From contig NZ_SPQM01000036.1 in assembly GCF_004570345.1 (NCBI RefSeq), positions 1 to 38,085 on the forward strand: a stretch of DNA of 38,085 nucleotides, given 5' to 3'. This stretch comes from Blastococcus sp. CT_GayMR20 (GTDB lineage: Bacteria; Actinomycetota; Actinomycetes; Mycobacteriales; Geodermatophilaceae). Positions 23,214 to 34,962 of this stretch are shown piece after piece; the first letter of the stretch is position 1; every line of letters begins with the position of its first letter. The notes beneath the pieces are model-generated. The model had not been told where the DNA came from. It did no database searches and saw nothing but the letters and a program-made list of their open reading frames with translations. A program made the position numbers and the translations under genes.

Positions 23214-25571
23214 CTACTTCCGCGCGCGGCGCCGCGGCTCGCAGCCCACCGGCTGGGTCACCGGCTCGACCTGCGGCGGGGGCGGGATTTCCAGCACCAG
23301 GTCCGAGTGGTCGACGGTGACCTGGCGGCCGTGGTGGCGGATGTCGAGCGGTTCGCCGTCCTCCAGCCGGTAGGTCGCGTGCGTGGGCGTGACGCTGACG
23401 GTCAGCCTGCGCCCCCGGTACACGACCCGGAACCGCATGCGGGTGATCCGCTCGGGCAGCCGTGGACCGAAGGTCAGCTCGCCGTTGTGGTCCCGCATCC
23501 CCCCGAAGCCGGCGACGGCGACCGTCCAGCCCCCGGCGAGCGACGCGATGTGCAGACCGTGGCCGGAGTTGTGGTGCAGGTTCTGCAGGTCGGTCAGCGC
23601 CGCCTCGGCCCAGTAGTCGTAGGCCAGCTGCAGGTGGCCGGTCTCCGCGGCGACCACGGCCTGCTGGCTCGCCGACAGCGAGGAGTCCCGCGTCGTCCGC
23701 GCCTCGTAGTAGGCGAAGTTGGCGATCTTCTCCTCGAGGGTGAAGGCGTCACCGCGCAGGTGCAGCGCCATGACCAGGTCGGCCTGCTTGACGACCTGCT
23801 TGCGGTAGATCTCGAAGTACGGGTAGTGCAGCAGCAGCGGGTAGTGGTCCTTCGGCGTGTTCGCGAAGTCCCATTCCTCGTGGTGCGTGAACGCGTCGGA
23901 CTGCATGTGGACGCCGCGCTGGGTGTCGTAGGGCACGGCCATCAGCGACGCCGCCCGCAGCCACGTGTCCACCTCGTCGGGTTCGACGTCCAGCCGCCCC
24001 GCGACGTCGGGTTGGCGCTTGACCGCCTCGGCCGCCTCGCGCAGGTTCCGCTGCGCCATGAGGTTCGTGTAGACGTTGTTGTCGACCACGGCGGTGTACT
24101 CGTCCGGCCCGGTCACGCCGTCGATCCGGAAGCCGTGCTCGGCGTCGAAGTGTCCGAGCGACGCCCACAGCCGGGCGGTCTCGATGAGCAGCTCCGCGCC
24201 GAAGTCGCGGTCGAAGTCGTCGTCCAGGGTGGCGTTCCAGTACCGGACGACGGCGTCGGCGATGTCGGCGTTGATGTGGAAGGCGGCCGTCCCCGCCGGC
24301 CAGTACCCCGACGTCTCCTCACCCCGGATGGTGCGCCACGGGAACGCCGCGCCCTTCCGGCCGAGGACGCGGGCCCGCTCGCGGGCCATCTCCAGGGTCG
24401 AGTGCCGCCAGCGCAACGCGTCACGGACGGCGTGCGGCGCCGTGTAGGTCAGGACCGGGAGCACGTAGGTCTCGGTGTCCCAGAACGTGTGCCCGTCGTA
24501 CCCGGGGCCGGTCAGCCCCTTGGCGGGGATCGGCTGCCGCTCACCGCGCAGACCGGCCTGCAGGACGTGGAACATGCCGACCCGCACGGCCTGCTGGAGC
24601 TCGTCGTCGCCCTCGATCTCGACGTCGGCCTCGTCCCAGTGCTGGTCCAGCAGCTCCCGCTGCTCACGCACCAGCCGGTCCCAGCCGGCGAGCTTCGCCG
24701 TGGCCAGGGCCGCCTCGACCTGGTCGCGCAGCGCCGGGCTCGACCGCCGCGACGACCAGCCGTAGGCCAGGAACTTGACCAGCTTCAGCGACCCACCGGG
24801 CGGGATCCGCGCGGCCAGCGTGTACCGGGCCAGGTCGCCCATGGCCTCGAGGTCCTCGGTGCTGGTGTCGGGGATCTCGATGACGTGGTCCATCCCGGCG
24901 GCCATGCGCAGGTGGCTGCGCTTCGTGCGGTGCACCAGGACGGCACGCCGTCCGCGGCCCACCGCGAGCTCCGAGTGCAGCGGCTTGGCCAGCGCCGCGG
25001 CCGCGCGGGGGTCGTCGTCGTCCGTCGGCACGGCCTCGTTGGCCAGCAGGTCGGACTGGAGTGCGACGTAGAGGTCCCCGAGGTCGTCGGTGAGCTCCAC
25101 CTTGTACTCGATCGCCGCGATCGACCGGCGGGACAGGGACACCAGCCGGGTGCTGGTCACGCGCACGGTCCGGCCGCCCGGCGAGCGCCACTCGGTGGAG
25201 CGCCGGAGGACACCGGCGCGCAGGTCGAGGCTGCGCGTGTGGTCGATGATCTCGCCGTAGTCGAGGTCGAGCGGCGAGTCCTTCACCAGTAGCCGGATCA
25301 GCTTGCCGTCGGTGACGTTGACCATCGTCTGGCCCTGCTCGGGGAAGCCGTAGCCCGCCTCGGCGTAGGGCAGCGGCCGCTCCTCGAAGAAGCCGTTGAG
25401 GTACGTGCCGGGGATGACCACCGGCTCTCCCTCCTCGAACGACCCGCGCATGCCGATGTGCCCGTTGGTCAGGGCGAACACCGACTCGTGGACGGCGAGC
25501 GACGCGTGGTCGAGCCCGACCTCGGTCAGCGACCACGGCTCGATCGGGAACGTCGCCCGTCCCTCCGTCAC
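23214..25571 (-). CDS. glycoside hydrolase family 65 disaccharide phosphorylase
   Basis: A 785-residue GH65 enzyme. Such enzymes cleave an alpha-glucoside (maltose, trehalose, kojibiose or nigerose) with phosphate to beta-glucose 1-phosphate plus glucose. The (alpha/alpha)6 barrel contains KGLTGPGYDGHTFWDTETYV (351-370), the general-acid E491 in GVTGPDEYTAVVDNN, and the phosphate-site region HHNSGHGLHIASLAGGW near 675. The N-terminal beta-sandwich has ALTNGHIGMRGSFEEG. The motifs exclude simple trehalase use, but the disaccharide cannot be read off. It overlaps the upstream beta-phosphoglucomutase gene by 4 bp, the enzyme that consumes beta-glucose 1-phosphate. Confidence 0.93.
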   Translation of the reverse strand: MTEGRATFPIEPWSLTEVGLDHASLAVHESVFALTNGHIGMRGSFEEGEPVVIPGTYLNGFFEERPLPYAEAGYGFPEQGQTMVNVTDGKLIRLLVKDSPLDLDYGEIIDHTRSLDLRAGVLRRSTEWRSPGGRTVRVTSTRLVSLSRRSIAAIEYKVELTDDLGDLYVALQSDLLANEAVPTDDDDPRAAAALAKPLHSELAVGRGRRAVLVHRTKRSHLRMAAGMDHVIEIPDTSTEDLEAMGDLARYTLAARIPPGGSLKLVKFLAYGWSSRRSSPALRDQVEAALATAKLAGWDRLVREQRELLDQHWDEADVEIEGDDELQQAVRVGMFHVLQAGLRGERQPIPAKGLTGPGYDGHTFWDTETYVLPVLTYTAPHAVRDALRWRHSTLEMARERARVLGRKGAAFPWRTIRGEETSGYWPAGTAAFHINADIADAVVRYWNATLDDDFDRDFGAELLIETARLWASLGHFDAEHGFRIDGVTGPDEYTAVVDNNVYTNLMAQRNLREAAEAVKRQPDVAGRLDVEPDEVDTWLRAASLMAVPYDTQRGVHMQSDAFTHHEEWDFANTPKDHYPLLLHYPYFEIYRKQVVKQADLVMALHLRGDAFTLEEKIANFAYYEARTTRDSSLSASQQAVVAAETGHLQLAYDYWAEAALTDLQNLHHNSGHGLHIASLAGGWTVAVAGFGGMRDHNGELTFGPRLPERITRMRFRVVYRGRRLTVSVTPTHATYRLEDGEPLDIRHHGRQVTVDHSDLVLEIPPPPQVEPVTQPVGCEPRRRARK

Positions 25572-26314
25572 GAGTTCTCCCCCATCAACTGCTCGAGGTC
25601 GGTGACGACGACGTCGGCACCGGCTGCCTGCAGCGCCTCGGCCTGCCCGACGCGGTCCACCCCGACGACGTAGCCGAAGCCGCCCGCCCGGCCGGCCTGC
25701 ACCCCGGAGATGGCGTCCTCGTAGACGGCCGCGGCCGCCGGCTCGGCGCCGAGCAGCCGGGCCGCGGCGAGGAAGGTGTCCGGCTCCGGCTTGCCCCGGA
25801 GCGCGTCCCGGGCGGCGACGAGGCCGTCCACCCGGACGTCGATCAGGTCGGCGAACCCACCGGCGGCGATGACCTTCTCGCCGTTCGCCGAGGCGGTGAC
25901 GACGGCGGTCGCCAGCCCGGCCTCCTTCACCTTCCGCAGGTAGCGGACCGAGCCCGGGTAGACCTCCACGCCGTGCTCCTCGAGCTCGCGCAGCACCATG
26001 TCGTTCTTCCGCGTCGCGATCGCCTGCACCGTCGCGGCCTCCGGCGGGTCACCGGGGCTCCCCTCGGGGAGCGTGATGCCCCGGCTGGCCAGGAACCCCC
26101 GGACGCCGTCGGCGCGGTGCTTGCCGTCGACGTAGCGGTTGTAGTCCAGCTGGCTGAACTCCGGCTGGTCCGGATGGAAGCGCTGCAGGAACTCGTCGAA
26201 GGTCCGCTTCCAGGCGGCGAAGTGCACCGTCGCCGTGCGCGTCAGGACGCCGTCGAGGTCGAACAGGCAGACACGGATCGAATCCGGGAGGCCGAGGGGC
26301 CCGGGAGCTGGCAC
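25568..26314 (-). CDS. pgmB: beta-phosphoglucomutase (HAD superfamily)
   Basis: A 248-residue HAD-superfamily protein that should convert beta-glucose 1-phosphate to glucose 6-phosphate. HAD motif I is CLFDLDGVLT (D19 nucleophile, D21 acid/base), motif II is VVTASANG, motif III lysine is in RGKPEPDTF, and motif IV is VYEDAISGVQAG. The cap domain spans about 30-110 and is larger than in Lactococcus PgmB, as in many actinobacterial members. Start GTG 26314 gives nine residues before the core; its ribosome-binding site is weak, so a slightly later start is possible. Coupled to the GH65 gene, so the two form a disaccharide phosphorolysis unit. Confidence 0.9.
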   Translation of the reverse strand: MPAPGPLGLPDSIRVCLFDLDGVLTRTATVHFAAWKRTFDEFLQRFHPDQPEFSQLDYNRYVDGKHRADGVRGFLASRGITLPEGSPGDPPEAATVQAIATRKNDMVLRELEEHGVEVYPGSVRYLRKVKEAGLATAVVTASANGEKVIAAGGFADLIDVRVDGLVAARDALRGKPEPDTFLAAARLLGAEPAAAAVYEDAISGVQAGRAGGFGYVVGVDRVGQAEALQAAGADVVVTDLEQLMGENS

Positions 26315-26474
26315 GGGGGAACGCTACCGGCGGCGGGCCGTCGGCACGTGTCGGAACGGCTGCAGTCGTGTATCGACCTGGCGGACGCCGGATCGCGGCC
26401 GACGGGCGCGGCCCATCGGTGCTGCCTAGGGTCGGTCGCGGATACCGCCGTCCGTCCCAGCAGAGGAGACGACC

Positions 26475-27020
26475 ATGGCCGACCGGCCGACGCCCCCGAA
26501 CCCGTACGACTTCCTGCCCCAGGTGCCGACCTTCACCGTCACGAGCACCGACTGCGCCGACGGCGCGACCCTCGCCGCGCCGCATGTCAGCGGCGTCATG
26601 GGGGCCGGCGGCGAGGACCGGTCGCCGCAGCTGTCGTGGTCGGGCTTCCCCGAGGGCACGAAGAGCTTCGCCGTGACCGTGTACGACCCGGACGCGCCGA
26701 CCGCCAGCGGGTTCTGGCACTGGGCGGTGGCGAACATCCCGGCCTCGGTGACCGAGTTGCCCGGCGGGGCCGGCGACAAGGACGCCCCGCAGCTGCCCGA
26801 CGGGGCGGTGCAGCTGCGCAACGACGGCGGGTTCACCGGCTACGTGGGTGCCGCTCCCCCGTCCGGCCACGGCACCCACCGGTACTTCGTCGTCGTGCAC
26901 GCCGTGGACACCGAGACCCTCGACGTCACCGGCGACACCACGCCCGCCGTCCTCGGCTTCAACCTGTTCTTCCACACCCTGGCCCGCGCGACCCTGGTGG
27001 CCACGTACGAGGAGGACTAG
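26475..27020 (+). CDS. YbhB/YbcL-family phosphatidylethanolamine-binding-like protein
   Basis: A 181-residue PEBP-fold protein. Signature segments are [23 protein letters not shown] (the DPDxP...WxHW anion-binding site) and [12 protein letters not shown]. The C-terminus [18 protein letters not shown] completes the fold. No signal peptide, so cytoplasmic. Bacterial YbhB/YbcL proteins have no firmly known activity; kinase modulation and small-molecule binding have been suggested. ATG 26475 is preceded by AGAGGAG at good spacing. A CCTAGGGT sequence at about 26427 may be its -10 region. Confidence 0.92.
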   Translation: MADRPTPPNPYDFLPQVPTFTVTSTDCADGATLAAPHVSGVMGAGGEDRSPQLSWSGFPEGTKSFAVTVYDPDAPTASGFWHWAVANIPASVTELPGGAGDKDAPQLPDGAVQLRNDGGFTGYVGAAPPSGHGTHRYFVVVHAVDTETLDVTGDTTPAVLGFNLFFHTLARATLVATYEED

Positions 27021-27085
27021 ACCCGCCACGAGAAATTCGTGCAGCGCCGAAGCTCATCGCCGCTGGGTCGGCGCACCATGGAGGC

Positions 27086-27982
27086 ATGGCGACGGTCACG
27101 GTGCGCCGACCGGGTTCGTCCCGGCTGGTGCTCCTCCCGCTCACGCTGCTCGCGGTCCTCTTCGCCGAGGTGGCGCTCCCGGGTGAACGCCGGGCGGCGG
27201 CGGGTGGCAGATGGGCGTCGGAGGTGGTCCCGGCGGTCGTCGCGGCCTACGGCCAGGACGGCACGATCGCCGTGGCGGTGGCCCGCCAGCAGGAGCGCCC
27301 GTCCGGGGAACCGGTCCGCGGCTACGAGGCCCGCCGGATCCGCGCGGCCGGGTGGTCGGCGGACAACGGTGCCCCGGCCGCGACGCCGATCCCCACGGCC
27401 TCCATGGTCAAGCTGTTCATGGCCGAGGACATCCTGCACCGGTCGCGGGTGGGTCTGCTCAGCCTGACGCGTGCGGACTTCGCGCAGCTCCAGGCCATGA
27501 TCCGGCACTCCGACGATCCGGCCGCCTCGGCGCTCTGGGTGCGGTACGGCGGCGGGCGGATGGTCTCCGACGTCGCCGCCCGTTACGGGCTCGCGGGCAC
27601 CACTCCCCCGACGTCGCCCGGCCAGTGGGGATCGACCATGACGACGGCGCGCGATCTCGCGCGGTTCCTGAGCCTGCTGCCGGTGGTGGCCCACCCCGCC
27701 GACGCCGGGGCCCTCATGGTCTGGATGCGCACCGCCACGCCCGTCGCGGCCGACGGCTTCCTGCAGCGGTTCGGGCTCTTCGGCACCGCGCCGCCCCTGA
27801 CGGCGGTCAAGCAGGGCTGGATGTGCTGCATCGGGGGCCAGCGGCACCTGCACTCGGTCGGCGTGATCGGCCACCGGGTGGTCGTGCTGCTCAGCGCGGC
27901 GCCCAGGTCGGTGAGCTACGAGGCGGCCAGCGCGGCGCTGACCGCCGCGGCCGCCGCCCTGCCGCCACCCCGGCACTCCTGA
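27086..27982 (+). CDS. class A beta-lactamase-like serine hydrolase, membrane-anchored or secreted
   Basis: A 298-residue protein with an N-terminal hydrophobic segment (about 12-30, LVLLPLTLLAVLFAEVALPG) that exports or anchors it. The penicillin-binding/beta-lactamase fold shows the SxxK motif in TASMVK (S106, K109), an SDD in place of SDN (RHSDDPAAS), and KQG in place of KTG near the end. These variant motifs make a classical beta-lactamase less likely; a peptidoglycan peptidase or esterase is possible. GGAGG is unusually close to ATG 27086, so the exact start is uncertain. Convergent with the downstream GNAT gene. Confidence 0.78.
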   Translation: MATVTVRRPGSSRLVLLPLTLLAVLFAEVALPGERRAAAGGRWASEVVPAVVAAYGQDGTIAVAVARQQERPSGEPVRGYEARRIRAAGWSADNGAPAATPIPTASMVKLFMAEDILHRSRVGLLSLTRADFAQLQAMIRHSDDPAASALWVRYGGGRMVSDVAARYGLAGTTPPTSPGQWGSTMTTARDLARFLSLLPVVAHPADAGALMVWMRTATPVAADGFLQRFGLFGTAPPLTAVKQGWMCCIGGQRHLHSVGVIGHRVVVLLSAAPRSVSYEAASAALTAAAAALPPPRHS

Positions 27983-27998
27983 GTACGGGGCACCCCGC

Positions 27999-28811
27999 TC
28001 AGCAGGGCGGGCGGAGGTCGGCGACGGCGGTGGTCGCCAGCCGGGCGAACCCGACGCGCTCGTAGATGCGGGCGACGTCGTCGTCACCGGCGGCGAGGAA
28101 GACCATGTCGGCGGTCTCGGTGGCGTGCGCGGCGAGCGCCGACGCCATCCCGGCCCCGAGCCCGCGTCCGCGCAGGCGCGGCAGGGTGGCCACGCCGACG
28201 ACCTCGCTCACCTCGTTCCCGTCGATGTCGACCGGCTGGTGCGAGCCGACGGCCACCGGTCGGCCGTTCTCCACCGCGACCATCATCACGGTGCGGCCGA
28301 CCGCGATGCGCTCGCGGAGGACGGCCGTCCGCGCCCGGGCCTCGGCGGAGCTGTCGAGCGGGACGTCACCGACGTCCGCGGCGCCGCCGGGGGTGGCGAA
28401 GGCCGTCGCGGCGACCCGCTGGTAGTGCGGGAGCTGCGGGTCGTCGGCCCCGACGACGTAGAGCCGCACGCCGGCCGGGAGGAGCAGCTCGACGGGGTCG
28501 ACGGCCACCAGCAGCGGCAGCTCCTCGACGGTCAGCCCCGCGCCCCGGGCCGCCGCGGCGGTGTCCGGCGAGCACTCGGGCACCCATTCCAGCGCCGGGG
28601 GCAGTGCCGACTCCTCCTGCAGCGTGACCGCCGCCCGGACGTCGTCCGCCGTCACGGGCCCGCCGCCGGCGCGTGGCCGCGCGGGATAGGGCCAGACCGG
28701 GTCGCCGATCGGGACGTCGAGCCCGCCGACGGACTCGATCCGCGCGTCCGGGAGCGGCGCGGCGGCGAAGTAGCGCTCGATGCAGTCGAGCAGCCCCGGG
28801 CGGGTCGGCAC
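27999..28811 (-). CDS. GNAT family N-acetyltransferase
   Basis: About 270 residues. The C-terminal GNAT domain has VSEVVGVATLPRLRGRGLGAG, the acetyl-CoA-binding R-x-x-G-x-G/A loop, and a final YERVGFARLATTAV strand. The N-terminal 120 residues are unlike the GNAT core and may be a second, degenerate acetyltransferase or substrate-binding region. GTG 28811 is used because it leaves 122 bp before the divergent coaA and yields a plausible N-terminus (VPTRPGLLDCIERYF). The frame is open to 28913, so a longer form cannot be excluded. Substrate unknown. Confidence 0.82.
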   Translation of the reverse strand: MPTRPGLLDCIERYFAAAPLPDARIESVGGLDVPIGDPVWPYPARPRAGGGPVTADDVRAAVTLQEESALPPALEWVPECSPDTAAAARGAGLTVEELPLLVAVDPVELLLPAGVRLYVVGADDPQLPHYQRVAATAFATPGGAADVGDVPLDSSAEARARTAVLRERIAVGRTVMMVAVENGRPVAVGSHQPVDIDGNEVSEVVGVATLPRLRGRGLGAGMASALAAHATETADMVFLAAGDDDVARIYERVGFARLATTAVADLRPPC

Positions 28812-28933
28812 AGCCAGAACCCTAGACGCGTGGGCTCCGCTCGATGCCGTTCCGGGTCCGTCCGTGGACGCTGCCCACCCGGGCGGGTGACCCGCACGAA
28901 CCCCCGAGGCCACCCGGACGGCACGATGGTGCC

Positions 28934-29887
28934 GTGACGGTCGGTACGCGGCACTCCTTCTCGCCCTACGCGGTGTTCGACCGCGCGTCGTGGCGAGCCC
29001 TGGCGGAGGGGACGCGGCTGCCGCTGGACGAGACCGAGCTGCGGAACCTGGCGACGCTCGGCGACCGGATCGACCTCGACGAGGTGGCGACGGTCTACCT
29101 GCCGCTGGCCGAGCTGCTCAGCCTGCACGTGACGGCCAGCCGGCGGCTGTGGGCCGCGCAGAGCGAGTTCCTCGGCAACACGACCGCGAAGGTGCCGTTC
29201 GTGATCGCGGTGGCCGGCAGCGTCGCCGTCGGCAAGAGCACGACCGCCCGGCTGCTCCAGACGCTGCTGTCGGCCGGACCCGGCTCGCCCCGGGTCGATC
29301 TGGTGACCACCGACGGCTTCCTGCTGCCGAACGCGGCGCTGGAGGCACGCGGCCTCCTCGGCCGCAAGGGGTTCCCGGAGAGCTACGACCGGCGCGCGCT
29401 GGTGCGCTTCGTCGCCGACGTGAAGTCCGGTCGCGAGGAGGTGTACGCCCCGGTCTACGACCACCAGTCCTACGACATCGTCCCCGACCGACGGCAGGCC
29501 GTGGACCGGCCGGACATCCTCGTGCTCGAGGGCCTCAACGTCCTCCAGGCGGGACGGCGGACCGACGGGACGGCGCCGGAGGTCTTCCTCTCCGACTTCT
29601 TCGACTTCTCCGTGTACGTCGACGCCGCGGAGGCCGACATCCAACGCTGGTACGTCGAACGGTTCCTCGCCCTGCGCCGTACGGCGTTCCAGGACCCGAC
29701 CGCCTACTTCCACCGCTTCGCCGACCTCACCGACGAGCAGGCGCACGAGACCGCGCTCGGCATCTGGGCAGCTGTCAACGGGCCGAACCTGCGGCACAAC
29801 ATCGCACCGACGCGCTCCCGCGCCCGCCTCGTGCTGCAGAAGTCGGCGGACCATTCCGTCCGCCGCGTGCTCCTCCGGAAGCTCTGA
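28934..29887 (+). CDS. coaA: type I pantothenate kinase
   Basis: Catalyses ATP-dependent phosphorylation of pantothenate, the first step of coenzyme A synthesis. The 317-residue protein has the P-loop [15 protein letters not shown] (94-108), the substrate-site stretch [40 protein letters not shown] and the switch-like [10 protein letters not shown], all diagnostic for CoaA. GTG 28934 is chosen because homologues begin with [14 protein letters not shown] a few residues later; no strong ribosome-binding site is seen. It is transcribed away from the GNAT gene and followed by 214 bp of non-coding DNA. Confidence 0.96.
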   Translation: MTVGTRHSFSPYAVFDRASWRALAEGTRLPLDETELRNLATLGDRIDLDEVATVYLPLAELLSLHVTASRRLWAAQSEFLGNTTAKVPFVIAVAGSVAVGKSTTARLLQTLLSAGPGSPRVDLVTTDGFLLPNAALEARGLLGRKGFPESYDRRALVRFVADVKSGREEVYAPVYDHQSYDIVPDRRQAVDRPDILVLEGLNVLQAGRRTDGTAPEVFLSDFFDFSVYVDAAEADIQRWYVERFLALRRTAFQDPTAYFHRFADLTDEQAHETALGIWAAVNGPNLRHNIAPTRSRARLVLQKSADHSVRRVLLRKL

Positions 29888-30060
29888 GGATCGGCGGCCG
29901 ACACGCCGCACCGACCTGGCACGACGCCGTACCGTCACCAGAGTCGTTGGCAGTACCTGACGACTCGTTGGGGTGACGTGGTGACCGGCGTCACGACCCG
30001 ACTCTTCAGTATCCGCGCACACTTGCCGAATCCGGTAATCGGACGAGCACCTTGAGTGAC

Positions 30061-30080
30061 TCCCGGCGGCCCCGCCGGGA
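30061..30080 (+). other. leader stem-loop before DUF5999 gene
   Basis: TCCCGGCGG (30061-30069) pairs with CCGCCGGGA (30072-30080), leaving 21 bp to the ATG. A second inverted repeat, GTGACG (29973-29978) with CGTCAC (29989-29994), lies further up. The first could be a leader structure; the second could be an operator or the end of the coaA transcript. Confidence 0.5.
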
Positions 30081-30101
30081 ACCCGAACGGACGGAACCGC
30101 T

Positions 30102-30293
30102 ATGTGCCACCACGTGACGCCCTGCCCCGATGTCGACAGTGACGCCCGCGACCTCGCCGCGGTCGTGAGCAGCCACCCGGAACAGGGATGGAGCCTGCTC
30201 TGCAACGGCGTCGTCCTCTTCGACGACGACGGTGAGCTGCTCCCCGACGGCCGGGCGGTGCCCGACCACCACACCTGGCTCGCCCCCGCCTAA
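30102..30293 (+). CDS. DUF5999 family small protein
   Basis: A 63-residue actinobacterial protein. MCHHVTPCP at the start and GWSLLCNGVVLFDDDGELLPDGR in the middle match the small family (DUF5999) common in Streptomyces, which I recognise by these segments. The Cys and two His in MCHH...CP plus LLC could bind a metal. Function is not known. The stop TAA overlaps the stop of the opposing DinB gene within CTAA. ATG 30102 has only a weak ribosome-binding site (ACGGA) after a 20-bp stem-loop, which may make translation conditional. Confidence 0.88.
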   Translation: MCHHVTPCPDVDSDARDLAAVVSSHPEQGWSLLCNGVVLFDDDGELLPDGRAVPDHHTWLAPA

Positions 30294-30889
30294 GAGGAGG
30301 AACCCGCCTTCCGCGCGGTCTGCTCCAGCCGCTCGCGGTAGTCGGACCACCAGGTCCCGTCGACGCCTTCGGGCAGGTTGACGTTGCCGGCCCGCAGGCC
30401 GGCGGCGCCGTCGACCAGCTCGCGCACCACGTCGGCGTGGCCTGCGTGCCGGTTCGTCTCGGCGATGACGTGCACGAGCACGCGGTGCAGCGTCACCGAG
30501 GCGCGGTCGCCGTCCCACCAGGGCACGCGACCGGGAGCGTCCAGCGCGAGCGCCTCGATCGTGGCGTCGGCGGTGGCCCACGCACGGCGGTACAGGCCGA
30601 CGATCTGGTCGCGGGACTCGTCCGCGGCCGCCCACATGTCCCAGTTGGGGTCGGAGCCGTCGTCCTCGATCCAGGCGGTGGCGTCGGGTTCCGGCCGGCC
30701 GAACGTCTCGCCGAAGTAGCCGAGCTCCACGTAGGCCAGGTGCTTGACGAGGCCCAGCAGGTTCGTGCCGGTCGGCGTCAACGGCCGCCGGACGTCGTAC
30801 TCCGACAGCCCCTCCAGCTTCCACAGCAGCGCGTCGCGGGCTGACTGGAGGTAGCGCTGCAGGTCGGCCTTCGCACCGGGGTCGGTCAT
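30290..30889 (-). CDS. DinB family protein (DUF664)
   Basis: A 199-residue four-helix DinB-like protein. Metal-site histidines appear in the expected order: H59 in LLGLVKHLAYVELGYF, and the pair in VLVHVIAETNRHAGHADVVREL. This pattern matches the DUF664/mycothiol-dependent enzyme-like subgroup of actinobacteria; mycothiol use is inference. ATG 30889 (MTDPGAKADLQRYL) is chosen as the family start over a longer frame. It lies 46 bp downstream of gcvP on the same strand. The stop TAG overlaps the DUF5999 stop by 3 bases. Confidence 0.88.
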   Translation of the reverse strand: MTDPGAKADLQRYLQSARDALLWKLEGLSEYDVRRPLTPTGTNLLGLVKHLAYVELGYFGETFGRPEPDATAWIEDDGSDPNWDMWAAADESRDQIVGLYRRAWATADATIEALALDAPGRVPWWDGDRASVTLHRVLVHVIAETNRHAGHADVVRELVDGAAGLRAGNVNLPEGVDGTWWSDYRERLEQTARKAGSSS

Positions 30890-30935
30890 GGTCGACACCC
30901 TGCCAGGCGGCACCGACGTTTCCCGCGGGCCGCGT

Positions 30936-33944
<3,009 letters not shown>

Positions 33945-34067
33945 TGCCGCGACGCTACCAGCGCGCCGGGGCGCTCCTGCCGCGCGACGAAGGGTGGGAG
34001 ACCTCCCGCGAGTGTCGGCCCGCTGTCCTCATGGAGGAGGGATGACGACAGCAACCCGAGACTCGGT

Positions 34068-34088
34068 GCACCGGAAATGCTCCGGTGC
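34068..34088 (-). terminator. hairpin downstream of MerR gene
   Basis: GCACCGGA (34068-34075) and TCCGGTGC (34081-34088) form a perfect 8-bp stem with a 5-base loop, 9 bases past the MerR stop on the minus strand. No U-run follows. It would separate the MerR gene from gcvP transcription. Confidence 0.65.
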
Positions 34089-34096
34089 GGTTCCTA

Positions 34097-34669
34097 CTAG
34101 CCGGCGACGCGCTTGCGGCGGCGCATGGACAGCTCGTCGTCCGACGAGTGCATCGGTGCGCCGTCGAGACGCTCGGCCGGCAGCTCGGCGAGCTCACCGG
34201 AGAGCTCCCGGAGCGCGCCGGAGACGGCGATGCCGAAGACGCCCTGACCGCCGGCGAGCAGGTCGACGACCTCCTCGGCCGAGGTGCACTCGTAGACCGT
34301 GGCGCCGTCGGAGAACAGCGTGACGTTGGCGAGGTCCTTGATGCCGCGGTTGCGGAGGTGGTCGACGGCCTTCCGGATGTTCTGCAGGGAGACGCCGGTG
34401 TCCAGCAGCCGCTTGACGACCTTCAGCACCAGGATGTCGCGGAAGGAGTACAGCCGCTGCGTGCCCGAGCCGGTCGCGGTGCGGACCGACGGGGCCACCA
34501 GGCCGGTACGGGCCCAGTAGTCGAGCTGCCGGTAGGTGATGCCCGCAGCGGCGCACGCCGTCGGACCGCGGTAGCCGACGAGGTCGGTGTCGACCTCGTC
34601 GTACGCCGGGGCGCCGACAGCGGCATCGCTGAAGAGCTGACCCTGGGAGCCGTTGCTCTGGTCGCTCAC
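34097..34669 (-). CDS. MerR family regulator (Rv1830-like)
   Basis: A 190-residue regulator. After a disordered N-terminus the MerR winged helix (about 30-100) reads GYRGPTACAAAGITYRQLDYWARTGLV then GTQRLYSFRDILVLKVVKRLLD. The later half (DLLAGGQGVFGIAVSGAL) and the basic tail MRRRKRVAG match the Rv1830-type protein that always follows DUF151 in actinobacteria. No metal-binding cysteines, so not a metal sensor. GTG 34669 is chosen over the longer frame because AGGAGGA lies about 9 bp upstream. It has its own predicted promoter and terminator. Target genes unknown; the paralogue FtsR lies two genes upstream. Confidence 0.9.
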   Translation of the reverse strand: MSDQSNGSQGQLFSDAAVGAPAYDEVDTDLVGYRGPTACAAAGITYRQLDYWARTGLVAPSVRTATGSGTQRLYSFRDILVLKVVKRLLDTGVSLQNIRKAVDHLRNRGIKDLANVTLFSDGATVYECTSAEEVVDLLAGGQGVFGIAVSGALRELSGELAELPAERLDGAPMHSSDDELSMRRRKRVAG

Positions 34670-34740
34670 GTCCAGCGTCCTCCTCTGGTCCCGTGCCGCT
34701 CGCGCGGTCCGGGTCGACGGCGTTGCACCCACTGACCTCA

Positions 34741-34794
34741 GGTGTCACACCGTTGTTGTTCGCCGACCGTAAGCCGGGCCAGGGGGTGGGTCAA
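34741..34794 (-). promoter_or_regulatory. housekeeping-type promoter for the MerR gene, with palindrome
   Basis: On the minus strand TTGACC (34794-34789), a 17-bp spacer, then TACGGT (34771-34766), a good -35/-10 pair about 100 bp before the MerR start. The palindrome GGTGTCACACC (34741-34751) lies about 8-18 bases after the predicted start and could be an operator. Confidence 0.6.
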
Positions 34795-34880
34795 CTGAGC
34801 GGGGCGGCGTGTCGTCGCGCTCATCATTTCGAGTGGAGGTATGCGCGGTGCTGCCGATACCCCCAGGATGTCCTCCTGCC

Positions 34881-34899
34881 CCTGAGGTAGACCCTCAGG
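34881..34899 (-). terminator. hairpin downstream of DUF151 gene
   Basis: CCTGAGG (34881-34887) and CCTCAGG (34893-34899) form a perfect 7-bp stem with a 5-base loop, 63 bases past the DUF151 stop on the minus strand and before the MerR promoter. The rest of the 293-bp gap between the genes has no supported gene. Confidence 0.55.
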
Positions 34900-34962
34900 C
34901 GGCTCCTCGGCCTGACTCCGCGCCCCCGTCCGCTCGTCGCTGCGATGCTCCCGGAGCTGTCG

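Noticed and set aside
23307..25292. Plus-strand open frame (661 codons) opposite the GH65 gene
   Set aside because: Shadow of a firmly identified gene; no protein features.
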